The translations under genes and the position numbers were made by a program. From Sutcliffiella horikoshii (GTDB lineage: Bacteria; Bacillota; Bacilli; Bacillales; Bacillaceae_I), in the NCBI RefSeq assembly GCF_019931755.1, contig NZ_CP082918.1, positions 2,336,001 through 2,400,000 of the forward strand: a stretch of DNA of 64,000 nt, written 5' to 3'. The first letter of the stretch is position 1; the number at the start of each line of letters is the position of its first letter. Under the pieces are notes generated by a model. That model was not told the origin of the DNA. It saw only the letters and a program-made list of their open reading frames with translations, and searched no databases. Shown piece after piece: positions 1-9,542 of the stretch.

Positions 1-2532
1 TTTTTTCGAGAAGGCAAGTGATATCAAACCAAATCTTCTTATAAAGATTTCAATAATCAATAAGAAAAAAGCGATGATGATAAAAGGGAGCCACACCGTC
101 TGAGATTGGTAAACATTTTTATGATAGGGACGGAAGACATCTTTTGGGTCTTCTATCAGCATTCCATTTTGATTGGCTGTTATATTTTCAAGCAACTCCA
201 AATTTACAGGCCTTTGTTCAAATTCTGTGGAAAAAGGGACAACCATTCCGCTTGTAAAGGTTGAGACCGTCTCCCCTTCCTCTTCTTGTGTAATATTGAG
301 GAAGTAAATATCGGGTATGGCTGAAAATTCCACTTCGTACTGGCCAGGTCCCACCATTTTACTTTTAGCGTCTTCGATAATCTGCCCCTTATTGTTTGAT
401 ACAGAGATAGAAACCGGCATTAGTATATCCTCGATTGCTTCCACCTTCACGGAAGCTCTTCCTCCATCAACAGAGGAAGTGATGTCATAAGCACCTTGCT
501 CATAAGATGGCAATGACCATGTTATCATTTCGTTCCAAAAAGAGGTCCATTCTTTCCATGAAGGGAACCCACCACTCCAAGCTCCGGAAACATCGGACGT
601 CCAGGCGATCGTTCTACCAAGGCCGTAATTCATTCGAGCGAGGATTGGGTCCTCTTTTTCACTTGATATGATCTGTTCAGCCCTTGATTTCAGGGTAGTT
701 GCAATATACGTATTTAGAAACGGCGTCCCGCTTTCGAACCTCTTAGACCAATCATATCCTGCATATACAGTAGGTACATGTGGATTGTCTTCTATATATG
801 TTTTGGTAGTAAGGGCCGTCTCCCTTGAGAGAATACTCGGGACGGAGCTTGCCTCATAAACTTCATAAAACCTACCTGTCCCGATTTCTGCAAGTTCCTC
901 TAACAAGGAAGTATCTGCATCTCCACCGATTGCTACTGTGGATAATGTGACATTGTTCGTTAAGCCTTCTTCGATGATTTCTTCATAAGGTCCATCATTG
1001 GATTGTCCATCGGTCAGTAGAATAATATGCTTGCGTTTTAAATCCATCTCATTCAATTGCTCGTAAGCCTGGTTAAGTGCAGGGAATATATCTGTTCCAC
1101 CACCCAATGCAGTTGAACGGATTGTATCTATTACCTCTTCTTTATCCTTGATCGGTTCGGTCTCTACGACTGTCCAAGGTTCGGTATCAAAGGCAATAAA
1201 ACCAAATGTATCCTCTTCTTTTAACAGTTCTACAGAACGAGCGGCAGCCTCTTTCGCTAAATCAAATTTTTCTCCCATCATACTTCCCGAACGGTCCAGT
1301 ACGATGATTAAACCAAGTGATGGGATTTCCTTTTTGCCTTTTACATCCATATCCACCGGAAGTATTTTCTCAATCGGAGTTTGGAAATAACCGCCTAGAC
1401 CATAGGATTCATTACCTCCTGTCATTGTAAAGCCTACACCAAAATCCCTGACTGCGGTTTCAATGAGTTCCATCTGATTACCACTTAAAAGGTGACCAGA
1501 CACATTATGGAAAATAATACTTTCATATGCCAGGAAACCACTAAGTGTCGTCGGCAACAGGCTTGGATGGATACGATCAATCTTCCATCCGCTTGCATCT
1601 AACGCACGGAATACATTATCCCCTTCACCCTCTTGATCGACCATGAGTACTTTAGGTTGACCCGATACTAGTGTTAAGGAGTGAGATATATTGTTTTCCA
1701 CAATTTTATCTGATTTTGGAAAAATTTCTGCTTTAAATGTGTACAATCCAGGATCTGTTAATGGAACGGAATAGGAGTAATTATTCGATCCCTTTGCCAC
1801 TACAATTTCTTCTTTTATGATGGTTTCATTATTTTGAGTTATATGCAGAGTGGCTGTTGTGTCCACATTGGCTTCTAAACCGACCTGAAAAGGAACCGCT
1901 TCCCCTTCAAAGCTTGATTGTGGAGTATGAAAGGATTGAAGTGACACATCTTCCACAAAGGGTGACTGAAAAGCCATTGCATCCATTTCTATATTTCGTC
2001 CTGAATAAAAGGTGGATTGTCTGGCACTGTTCCCGTTTGTTTCTACTCCATCAGTCATCAAAACAATTCTGCCTTTACGATCCTCCGGGATGTAATTTGC
2101 AGCAAATTTCAATCCCTCTTCTAGATTCGTGAATTGAGGACTGTCATTTACAGAAAGCTGTTGAATCGTTTCTTGTTCGTCGGTAAAGGAACGTTCAAGT
2201 TTAGGCTTTTCTGAAAAAGTAACAATGCTATAACTATCCTCTTCTTTCTTTTGCTCGATCGCCTCATTAATGGAGGAAAGGATTTGCCCTTCCATCCTTT
2301 TCACACTGTCGGACTGATCGACAAGAAAAACGGTATGTGTTCCTTTTACAGGGGAAAGAAAAGATGGCATACATAGTCCAAGTATAAGTAGGAAATAGAT
2401 GATGCTTCGCAAGGAGATGATGACATATTCCTTTTTCCGCTTCGTTTTCTTTTTACGCCAGAACAAAACTAGACTGATTAAGACCGGGATAAGAAATAAA
2501 AGCATGAGAGGGTGTTCAATTTGAAATTCCAC
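1..2532 (-). CDS. VWA-domain membrane protein, C-terminus outside window
   Basis: Partial gene; 844 codons are visible and the reading frame runs off the left edge. The GTG start at 2532 has a GGGAGG ribosome site 9 nt upstream and overlaps the previous gene by 17 nt. Two membrane segments lie near residues 8-26 and 40-58. A first VWA domain carries a DQSDS metal site at about residue 72, then comes a GATase-like region, and a second VWA domain has DRSGS at about residue 413. Another membrane segment starts near residue 810. Two MIDAS motifs (DxSxS) suggest metal-dependent protein binding outside the membrane. It is the last visible gene of the MoxR/ABC operon. The precise role is unknown; I infer a partner of the MoxR ATPase. 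Confidence 0.85.
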   Translation of the reverse strand, partial: MEFQIEHPLMLLFLIPVLISLVLFWRKKKTKRKKEYVIISLRSIIYFLLILGLCMPSFLSPVKGTHTVFLVDQSDSVKRMEGQILSSINEAIEQKKEEDSYSIVTFSEKPKLERSFTDEQETIQQLSVNDSPQFTNLEEGLKFAANYIPEDRKGRIVLMTDGVETNGNSARQSTFYSGRNIEMDAMAFQSPFVEDVSLQSFHTPQSSFEGEAVPFQVGLEANVDTTATLHITQNNETIIKEEIVVAKGSNNYSYSVPLTDPGLYTFKAEIFPKSDKIVENNISHSLTLVSGQPKVLMVDQEGEGDNVFRALDASGWKIDRIHPSLLPTTLSGFLAYESIIFHNVSGHLLSGNQMELIETAVRDFGVGFTMTGGNESYGLGGYFQTPIEKILPVDMDVKGKKEIPSLGLIIVLDRSGSMMGEKFDLAKEAAARSVELLKEEDTFGFIAFDTEPWTVVETEPIKDKEEVIDTIRSTALGGGTDIFPALNQAYEQLNEMDLKRKHIILLTDGQSNDGPYEEIIEEGLTNNVTLSTVAIGGDADTSLLEELAEIGTGRFYEVYEASSVPSILSRETALTTKTYIEDNPHVPTVYAGYDWSKRFESGTPFLNTYIATTLKSRAEQIISSEKEDPILARMNYGLGRTIAWTSDVSGAWSGGFPSWKEWTSFWNEMITWSLPSYEQGAYDITSSVDGGRASVKVEAIEDILMPVSISVSNNKGQIIEDAKSKMVGPGQYEVEFSAIPDIYFLNITQEEEGETVSTFTSGMVVPFSTEFEQRPVNLELLENITANQNGMLIEDPKDVFRPYHKNVYQSQTVWLPFIIIAFFLLIIEIFIRRFGLISLAFSKK

Positions 2533-4321
2533 GTCTGTAAACCTCCCATTCTACCAGTAATACGACAAGAGCAAGTAATAAAAATAAATAGGAGATGTTA
2601 ATGCTTGTTGTTGTCTCCTTTTCCTGATCGCCAGAGGAAACTGCCGATATGTTAAAGCTTTCTTCTGTCTTAATCGATTTTTCTGATTCCTCTAACATGA
2701 TGGTAAAAGTCCTGGATTCTTCCGTTTGGTCCATTGTCTCTCTTAGTGTATACAGACCGGGTGTCAGCGGGAGATCCATAGGTTGTTCAAATGTCTCATA
2801 AGAGAAGACAACCTTATCATCCTTATCAAGGATTTCCGCTTTTTTGACATCAGAAGCAGGAAAATAATCCATCGTCTGACCAGGATAGAAATATCCCAAC
2901 ATACCTTTGTTCTGTGTCAATTCCTGAATAGAATGAAACATGAACAATGGGAAACCAGGATGGAGCGGCCAATCACTTGAGCCAAGCTCAAATGTTACGA
3001 CAATAATTGGGTCACCTTCATAGATTCCTGAAAGAATCAGAGGCGTTTCTCCCCTGCTTGCAACTACATCTAATGAGGAAAATTCCTTTGAAGAAAAAGC
3101 CTTTTCCACATACACATTCTCCATTTCCACTGATTGCATTAATGGATCTGCCATACTAGCGGATACCTCACCCGAAAGTACCACTTCATCTTCCCCATCT
3201 TCACCTGAAAGGAATACTAACTTAGGACCAGACGGCCAGTCGCTTCTCTCCACTCCTTTAATGAGGTGAACACCATCGAATTTAATTTCCTCCGCTGAAT
3301 TCGAGGAAAGGTGGATGACATTGGTGCTTGCTATTTCAACAGCCTTCCTGGCAAATGGATGTATGTCCTTATGAACGTAAACTGTAGGGTCCTGTTGCTG
3401 CCCCAGAAAAGCGAATTGTTCATTATCTAACTTATATTGCTTATCTCCACTCACGACAGCTCTATACATTGTCGCAGGTGGCAGTTCTTCAAGATAAATA
3501 GTCTTTACTTTGTTGCCTTCCACTGTCTCGGAAACTTGTTGCAGGTCTTCCTCTTGATCATTATAGATGGATAAGTTAAAGTCCATTGAATCGTTTCCTT
3601 CATTTTTCACAGTAACTACACCAACTACTTGGTTTTCACGCATGGTTACCCCAAAAGTTTCGACTGCCAAGTTTTGGTGGGAATTGCCTATGTTATGTGC
3701 AAAGAAGGTGGTGTTATTATGAAGCTCTAAAGGTGCTTCTTTGGAAAAATTGTCGGTTAAAAGCTGTATATTTCCGTTTTCTTCTCCTAAAAGACTCTTT
3801 GCCATATTGATGGAATCTATCACATTTGCTGAAACGTAAGAAGGACCCAAGTTTTCCACCAGTTCGACTGCTTCTTTAGGTGATTGTGACCTTTCCAATA
3901 GAATCTCAGGCGTTTCCTTGGCCACGATAACAGTCATTTCTTGATGATCAATTTTATCAAGTGTTTGCACCATTTTCTCCTTGGCCAACTCCAGACGAGA
4001 CTTTTCCCCTTCCAGTGCGGTCATGGATGCGGATGTATCCACAATGAAAACGATATGGTCTCCCTCTATTCCTTCCTTCTCAAAGAAGGGCTGAGTCAAA
4101 GTGAAAATAAGAAACAACAGTGCCAATAACTGAAGGTATAGCAGCAGATGGTGCTGCAACTTTCTCCACCAAGCTTGAGCTTCAAATTCGTTCATCCATT
4201 CCTGCCATAACAAAACAGAAGGGATCGCTTTCTTTTCATACTGCTTTCGAAAAAAATACATCAAGATAACTAAAAGTAAAAATGCACTGAACAAAAAATA
4301 TATTGGTGCTGTAAAACCCAT
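2516..4321 (-). CDS. BatA-like VWA-domain membrane protein
   Basis: About 601 residues. The N-terminus has the BatA/aerotolerance-regulator layout: a membrane segment at about residues 5-25, a basic and aromatic stretch, and a second segment at about 60-80. A VWA domain follows with an intact DTSAS metal site near residue 95. A final membrane helix sits about 20 residues before the C-terminus. The start is ambiguous among GTG 4330, ATG 4327 and ATG 4321; AGGTG is best spaced for 4321. It is coupled to the preceding DUF58 gene and overlaps the next VWA gene by 17 nt. Families of this type work with MoxR ATPases; the substrate here is unknown. Confidence 0.85.
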   Translation of the reverse strand: MGFTAPIYFLFSAFLLLVILMYFFRKQYEKKAIPSVLLWQEWMNEFEAQAWWRKLQHHLLLYLQLLALLFLIFTLTQPFFEKEGIEGDHIVFIVDTSASMTALEGEKSRLELAKEKMVQTLDKIDHQEMTVIVAKETPEILLERSQSPKEAVELVENLGPSYVSANVIDSINMAKSLLGEENGNIQLLTDNFSKEAPLELHNNTTFFAHNIGNSHQNLAVETFGVTMRENQVVGVVTVKNEGNDSMDFNLSIYNDQEEDLQQVSETVEGNKVKTIYLEELPPATMYRAVVSGDKQYKLDNEQFAFLGQQQDPTVYVHKDIHPFARKAVEIASTNVIHLSSNSAEEIKFDGVHLIKGVERSDWPSGPKLVFLSGEDGEDEVVLSGEVSASMADPLMQSVEMENVYVEKAFSSKEFSSLDVVASRGETPLILSGIYEGDPIIVVTFELGSSDWPLHPGFPLFMFHSIQELTQNKGMLGYFYPGQTMDYFPASDVKKAEILDKDDKVVFSYETFEQPMDLPLTPGLYTLRETMDQTEESRTFTIMLEESEKSIKTEESFNISAVSSGDQEKETTTSINISYLFLLLALVVLLVEWEVYRRGISN

Positions 4322-4326
4322 TCCCA

Positions 4327-5190
4327 TCACCTAATCCAACCTTTAGAGGTCATCCTTTTGAATAAAATATCTTCCACTTTCTCTCCTGTATGGCACATAA
4401 GGTAGGAGATTCCCCTCTCAAAACAGAACCCCTCGAGCATCTCCATCCTTTGTTTCATCTTTTCTTTATAATTCTTTCTAGTAAATTCAGAAACGGTCAC
4501 GTTCACTTCATGATTGGTTTCACTGTCAATGAGCATAAAGTCGCCATCAAAACTTGGATCTACTTCATCCTCTTCCAAGACTTGCAACAAATAGATTTGC
4601 TGTCGATTAGCTTGAATAATTTTCAATGTGTGGATGACCGAGTCAAGAGGTTCCAATAAGTCACTGATGACAATGGATACACTGCTCTTCCTTTGCACAT
4701 GATTTAAAGCCGCTTCAGAAAATAGCAGGGAGGACTCTTTAGCTTTAATCTCCTCTACATATTGAAGCATCTGATGGAGGTGTCCTTTTCCTTTGCGATA
4801 TAAATAAGGAGCCTGCTCCCCATGGACATCCATAATGGATATACGATCATCCTGACTAAGTCCAATATAGGCAAATGAAGCTGTGAGTGTTTTGGCTAGC
4901 TTCCACTTGGCAGGGGAACTTGCCATGGAATTTGTACAATCCAGATAAATGGTAGCAGATAGCTCTTGTTCATCTAGATACCGTTTAATATAGTGTTTTT
5001 GCGTACGTGCATAGATATTCCAGTCCACTTGCCTGAGGTCGTCACCCTGCTCATACATGCGATAATCAGAGAAATCATGAGATGCTCCGAACCTTGTCGA
5101 CTTTCTTGTTCCTTTATGCCAGCTTCTCTTGAGCTTGCCTGCTTGAAGCGTATGGGCCTGTAGTTGCTTTGTTATCATAGAATTCAACAT
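4327..5190 (-). CDS. DUF58 domain protein
   Basis: 287 residues. The family signature around FSDYRMYEQGDDLRQVDW (about residues 40-58) and the following IYART are clear. A VWA-like fold comes next, with a degenerate metal site (DCTNS, near residue 85). DUF58 proteins are regularly encoded directly after MoxR ATPases, as here: 5 nt separate it from the MoxR gene, and its stop lies against the start of the next VWA gene. No signal peptide or membrane helix is evident, so it is probably cytoplasmic or membrane-associated. The biochemical function is not established in the family. Confidence 0.92.
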   Translation of the reverse strand: MLNSMITKQLQAHTLQAGKLKRSWHKGTRKSTRFGASHDFSDYRMYEQGDDLRQVDWNIYARTQKHYIKRYLDEQELSATIYLDCTNSMASSPAKWKLAKTLTASFAYIGLSQDDRISIMDVHGEQAPYLYRKGKGHLHQMLQYVEEIKAKESSLLFSEAALNHVQRKSSVSIVISDLLEPLDSVIHTLKIIQANRQQIYLLQVLEEDEVDPSFDGDFMLIDSETNHEVNVTVSEFTRKNYKEKMKQRMEMLEGFCFERGISYLMCHTGEKVEDILFKRMTSKGWIR

Positions 5191-5195
5191 AACCG

Positions 5196-6203
5196 CTACC
5201 TGACATTCAATACTTTATCAGTGTACTGTATGGCATCCTCAAGAATTAGATCTTCTTTAATCCCAGAAGCTTCCCCTTCAAAATTCAGGAACAACCGGTG
5301 ACGAAGGACAGGGAAGGCAGCATGTTTAATATCCCCTTTGGAAACATGAAAGCGACCTGAACAAAATGCTCTTGCTTTTGCTACCTTTATTAAACTTTGA
5401 ACTCCACGAGGCCCCACACCGTATCGCACATATTTTTTCACAAGCTCACTGGCATGCTCTTCTTCAGGATGAGTTGCCATGATGAGTTGTACCGTGTAGT
5501 CTAACAATTCCTGTGAAACTAGTATTTCTTTTACTGCCAATTGGATTTTTTGCATTTTCTCTGTATCTAATAGCTTCTGAACATGATAGGATTCTGTTCC
5601 TGTTGTTCTTTTGATAATTTCATATAACTCTTCCTTCTTTGGATAGCCCATGTTAATTTTCAATAGGAAACGGTCCATCTGCGCTTCCGGCAGCGGATAA
5701 GTTCCTTCCATATCAATTGGATTCTGTGTTGCGAGCACAAAGAATGGAGAGGAAACCTTTCTTGTTTCCCCCATGATGGTAACTGTCTTCTCTGCCATCG
5801 CTTCTAAAAGGGAACTTTGTGTTTTTGGTGTTGCACGGTTTATTTCGTCCGCCAAAACAATATTGGAAAAAATAGGACCTTCATGAAACACAAAGGATTG
5901 CTTTCCGTTATCATGTATTTCGATCATTTTTGTACCGGTGATGTCAGATGGCATCAGATCAGGAGTAAACTGGATTCTTGAAAATTCAAAGCTTAAGACT
6001 TCGGATATTGTGCGAATAAGCATGGTCTTCCCCACACCCGGCATCCCTTCGAGTAAGGCATGGCCATCTGACACCATAGCCCAGATCAGTTGTTCAATCA
6101 CTTCCTCCTGTCCAACGATCACCTTTCCGATTTCTTGTTTCACTTCTTGCAATGTATCTTGATAATATTTCAGTTCCTTTTCTTTCTCTTCCAAACTGAT
6201 CAC
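5196..6203 (-). CDS. MoxR-family AAA+ ATPase
   Basis: 335 residues, normal length for MoxR ATPases. Walker A is GMPGVGKT at residues 53-60, Walker B is IVLADE at 115-120 followed by INRATPKTQS, and sensor 1 is the ATQNP motif. The PLPEAQMDRF segment typical of the MoxR clade is present. Such ATPases act as chaperones that remodel or load VWA-domain partners. The start directly abuts the stop of the upstream coiled-coil gene, so translation is probably coupled. Its partners here are presumably the DUF58 protein and the two VWA proteins encoded downstream. Confidence 0.95.
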   Translation of the reverse strand: MISLEEKEKELKYYQDTLQEVKQEIGKVIVGQEEVIEQLIWAMVSDGHALLEGMPGVGKTMLIRTISEVLSFEFSRIQFTPDLMPSDITGTKMIEIHDNGKQSFVFHEGPIFSNIVLADEINRATPKTQSSLLEAMAEKTVTIMGETRKVSSPFFVLATQNPIDMEGTYPLPEAQMDRFLLKINMGYPKKEELYEIIKRTTGTESYHVQKLLDTEKMQKIQLAVKEILVSQELLDYTVQLIMATHPEEEHASELVKKYVRYGVGPRGVQSLIKVAKARAFCSGRFHVSKGDIKHAAFPVLRHRLFLNFEGEASGIKEDLILEDAIQYTDKVLNVR

Positions 6204-7757
6204 TTAATCTGCTCCCTTCGGATCCACTTCACTAAAGTATTGTTTAACGACATTTTCTAACCTTGATGGCAATTGCATTCTATCAAGTGATTCCCTGTAA
6301 GACTTTTCATAAGAAGAGAATACTTCTCCATACGGTCTTGCTTCCCCTCTTAGGGTCGGAGAATCAGGAGCATCTTCGTATTCTGATTGCCCTTCTCCAG
6401 TTGGACCGCCATCCGTTTCATTTTGAACATCACTTTGGATGTTGGAGGGCACCGTAAAGGTTTGCTCCCCTACACCGACACCAGCCCCTAGCCCGTTGCC
6501 ACTGCCTCCTGGACCTTGTCCCTGTCCTTGGCCTTGTCCTTGACCCTGGCCTTGGCCCTGTCCTTGTCCTTGGCCCTGTCCTTGTCCCTGGCCTTGTCCC
6601 TGACCTTGACCTTGTCCCTGGCCCTGGCCCTGCCCTTGATTTTGGTTCTGGGCAGTTTGATTTGCAGAAGAATTGTTAGAATTGGATAAAGTCAGCTTTG
6701 AGGGGTTAAACCCTGCTTGCGACATTTTTCCGTGTTGATTAGAAGCTGCTGCTTGAAGGGCATTTTGTAAAGCTTCCATATCTGAAAGTGCCGAAATGTC
6801 CTGCATTATTTCCTCGAGTTGCTCTAATAATGCTTCCAATTCCTCCTCAGACAATTGCTCCATATCCAATTCCGCCTGGTCTAAAAGGCTTTCCGAAAGT
6901 TCGGACAACTCTTTTTTCTCTTCATCTGATAAGGAACCGATATTTTTCTTCATTTCATTAAGAAGTTTCTCGAGTTCTTCATTTTTTTTATTCAAAGCAA
7001 GGTTCGCCAATGAGTTATCGGGTTGTTCTTTTGCAAGTTCTTTTAAGCTGGCTTCCTTTTCTTGGAGCTCTTTCATTTTTTCAGATAAATTATTTTCTTT
7101 TTTCATTAGTTCTTTCAGGAGCTCATCTGCATCATTCTCATTTTTAAGATCTTTGAGCTCTTCTAACTCTTCCTTAATGCCTTCGTTATCTTTTAAATCC
7201 TCGGCATCTTTTTTTACTTTTTCCAGCGTTTCCTCAATAATTTCTCGTTCCGCCTCTAAAGCCTGTGCCTCTTGCATTTTGTCATTTGGGAACAAAATCA
7301 AGAGTGTGATGGCGCAAGCGGTTAACAAGGTCATAATTAATATTTTGGGGTGGAAATGCTTTAATTTTGCTTCTTTAATATCATTCTCTTTTCTCTTGAG
7401 ATGATCATAAGCCTCTTTACGCTGTAGTTGTGCGACCAAGGAGGTATCGTTGACGTAATCCAGAGACGTTGTTAATCTATCCTCTTCCAGAAACTCATCA
7501 GAGTATTTTGCTGCATCCCATGTTGAAGGCCTATTCCTCCAATAGAGTAGGAATACAGCTAAACAGACGATACCGCCTATCCATAGAGCCTTTTCCATTA
7601 AGTATGGAGTCACGACAATTCTAGCAACGATGAGCACACTTAAGAAGCTGACGCAAAATGCCAAGATGGCAAATTGCGCCTGTTTAGAAATGCGGTGAAA
7701 TCTAAGTTTTCTTCTGATGGAAATGAGAAACCTGACTATTTGATCCTTTTCCTTCAT
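6204..7757 (-). CDS. Membrane protein with coiled coil and Gln-Gly repeat
   Basis: 517 residues, product not assigned to a named family (a DUF4175-like membrane protein is possible). Two membrane helices near residues 28-70 and a third near 140-160 are followed by a long Glu/Lys/Leu-rich coiled coil (about 165-330). Then come an Asn/Gln-rich linker, about 20 Gln-Gly dipeptides (about 373-414) and a Gly-rich stretch. The C-terminal domain of about 75 residues contains Tyr and acidic residues. The layout suggests a membrane anchor with a long extended arm. The gene sits 7 nt after the ABC permease and abuts the MoxR gene, so it is probably a structural component of the same machine. Confidence 0.8.
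   Translation of the reverse strand: MKEKDQIVRFLISIRRKLRFHRISKQAQFAILAFCVSFLSVLIVARIVVTPYLMEKALWIGGIVCLAVFLLYWRNRPSTWDAAKYSDEFLEEDRLTTSLDYVNDTSLVAQLQRKEAYDHLKRKENDIKEAKLKHFHPKILIMTLLTACAITLLILFPNDKMQEAQALEAEREIIEETLEKVKKDAEDLKDNEGIKEELEELKDLKNENDADELLKELMKKENNLSEKMKELQEKEASLKELAKEQPDNSLANLALNKKNEELEKLLNEMKKNIGSLSDEEKKELSELSESLLDQAELDMEQLSEEELEALLEQLEEIMQDISALSDMEALQNALQAAASNQHGKMSQAGFNPSKLTLSNSNNSSANQTAQNQNQGQGQGQGQGQGQGQGQGQGQGQGQGQGQGQGQGQGQGQGQGPGGSGNGLGAGVGVGEQTFTVPSNIQSDVQNETDGGPTGEGQSEYEDAPDSPTLRGEARPYGEVFSSYEKSYRESLDRMQLPSRLENVVKQYFSEVDPKGAD
6514..6640 (-). repeat. Coding repeat, about 20 Gln-Gly units
   Basis: A run of six-base units encoding alternating glutamine and glycine inside the coiled-coil protein gene. 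Both CAA/CAG and several glycine codons are used, so the repeat is conserved at protein level more strictly than at DNA level. Its length could vary between strains. Confidence 0.9.
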
Positions 7758-7764
7758 AGGTCAT

Positions 7765-8610
7765 CTACCCTTTTCGTGATCTCATATTTGGGCGTAACTT
7801 TTTAATACTAAGTAAAATCAAGATGATAGAAATAGTGATATAGGAAATGATCAACCCAACACCGAGGTGCATATCTATTCCTGTCACATTTTTCAATTCC
7901 ATGGCTGCACCAGGCTCAAACAGCGCCAACATTACGCCAAAAGGATTAAACATTGCGATAAAATATGGGAGTGGGTTTGACTGTGGTCCAGCTCCCCCAT
8001 ATTGCGTAAAACTAATCGTGAACATGGTGATGATAGCTGTCCCAGCAGCAAGGAAAAAGGCTACACCGTACGTACAAACCATCGCAACAATCGTTTTACG
8101 AATGAGCGTGGAGAAGAAAACGCCGATACTTCCCAAGGTAGCCATGGAAAGCAAATATACTCCGAATGTCAATAACAGTAGTTTTGGTGAGATTCCCCCA
8201 AATAAAAATACGATGCTATATAACGGCAAGCTTGAAATTACAATTAATAATAAGAATGATAGGGATGACACCAACTTGCTGACAATGATACTTGTGGAAG
8301 ATTGCTGTGTGGTCAAAAGAATGTTCAATGTCTGTTTTTCCCGCTCACTGCTTATGATTCCCGCGGTTAATCCAGGGGTCATAAAGAAAATTAAAGCAAG
8401 CTGCACAAATGCTAAGATCATGAACATGTTTTTACTGTTTTCTGCTCGGAACATGCCCATCGTATTGAATCTTGTTTCCATGTAAATATAAAACAAAGCG
8501 ATTAAGCCTAGCACACCCAGGTAGAATAATATTCCCAGGAAGCTTTTGAAACTCCTGAAGCGTAACTTGAACTCTTTATTTAACATGGGGTTGATTAGTT
8601 GAGCTTTCAT
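7765..8610 (-). CDS. ABC-2 type transporter permease
   Basis: 281 residues with about six hydrophobic segments in the ABC-2 arrangement. The ISSEREKQTLNILLTT segment after the second helix is characteristic of ABC-2/NatB-like permeases. The start codon overlaps the stop of the ATP-binding gene by one base (TAATG), so the two are translationally coupled. Together they form an exporter of unknown cargo. Location in one operon with MoxR and VWA genes suggests that transport is linked to those proteins. Confidence 0.9.
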   Translation of the reverse strand: MKAQLINPMLNKEFKLRFRSFKSFLGILFYLGVLGLIALFYIYMETRFNTMGMFRAENSKNMFMILAFVQLALIFFMTPGLTAGIISSEREKQTLNILLTTQQSSTSIIVSKLVSSLSFLLLIVISSLPLYSIVFLFGGISPKLLLLTFGVYLLSMATLGSIGVFFSTLIRKTIVAMVCTYGVAFFLAAGTAIITMFTISFTQYGGAGPQSNPLPYFIAMFNPFGVMLALFEPGAAMELKNVTGIDMHLGVGLIISYITISIILILLSIKKLRPNMRSRKG

Positions 8611-9542
8611 TATTCCACACCCTTTGTAATTTCTAAGAAGATATCTTCCAGGTTAGATTCTTCTTGACTAAGACTTAGAATCATCACACCTGAATCTAAT
8701 GCTTTTTTAAGCAATTCAACTTGTTCTTCGTCGGTCCCTTCAAACGAGAAGGAAAGCAGATTTGAACGTTGCTCACTTAGTTGAATGTTGGAAACACTAG
8801 GTATATCCTCGAAAAATCTGATTGCTTTATCAATATCTTTAAGAATGAGCACTTTCAATACTTTATTGGCTTGCAACTGTTGGTGGATTTCTTCTACTCG
8901 TCCTGTAGCAACAAGCTTCCCACCATTGATAACGCCAATTTCATCACACATTTCCGCAAGTTCTGGCAGGATATGAGAAGAAATCATGATTGTTTTGCCC
9001 ATGCTTTTCAATTCCCTCAATATTTCCCTCATTTCAATTCTTGCCCTTGGATCCAACCCTGATGCGGGTTCATCCAAAATCAATACTTCAGGGTCATGTA
9101 TTAGTGCTCTTGCTAGACATAATCGTTGCTTCATTCCCCTTGATAATACATCTACATAAGCATCTTTCTTATCCGTCAGATTGACAAGCTCGAGAAGCTG
9201 AGGAATCAGCTTCTGCCTTTCCTCCAAAGGGATGCCATAGCTTGCTCCATAGAAGTCAAGATATTCATCGGTTTTGAACTGATCATAAACACCAAAGAAA
9301 TCAGGCATATATCCAATATATTTCCGAACCATTTTTGGATTTTTCGTAACATCATATCCGTTTACAAAAGCAGTCCCAGATGTAGGCGCAAGAAGCGTAG
9401 AGAGTATGGAAAATGTTGTGGATTTCCCCGCTCCATTGTGGCCGACAAATCCAAATACTGTACCTTTTTCAACCTTTAAGTTTAATGAATCCAACGCTGT
9501 AAATTTACCATATTTTTTTGTAAGATTAATGGTCTCTATCAT
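8610..9542 (-). CDS. ABC transporter ATP-binding protein
   Basis: 310 residues. Walker A GHNGAGKST is at residues 34-42, the signature is LSRGMKQR, and Walker B is VLILDEPASGLD. Length and C-terminal extension fit the ABC-2 (CcmA/NatA-like) group. The start overlaps the upstream 813-residue gene by 4 nt and its stop overlaps the permease start, a tight operon arrangement. It should power the adjacent permease; cargo is not deducible from sequence. Confidence 0.95.
   Translation of the reverse strand: MIETINLTKKYGKFTALDSLNLKVEKGTVFGFVGHNGAGKSTTFSILSTLLAPTSGTAFVNGYDVTKNPKMVRKYIGYMPDFFGVYDQFKTDEYLDFYGASYGIPLEERQKLIPQLLELVNLTDKKDAYVDVLSRGMKQRLCLARALIHDPEVLILDEPASGLDPRARIEMREILRELKSMGKTIMISSHILPELAEMCDEIGVINGGKLVATGRVEEIHQQLQANKVLKVLILKDIDKAIRFFEDIPSVSNIQLSEQRSNLLSFSFEGTDEEQVELLKKALDSGVMILSLSQEESNLEDIFLEITKGVE

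Noticed and set aside
6796..7404. 202-codon plus-strand frame opposite the coiled-coil gene
   Set aside because: It is the Ser/Phe-rich antisense shadow of the Glu/Lys-rich coiled coil, without a ribosome site.
7847..8485. 212-codon plus-strand frame opposite the ABC permease
   Set aside because: Antisense reading of membrane helices; the permease on the minus strand has coupled starts and family motifs.
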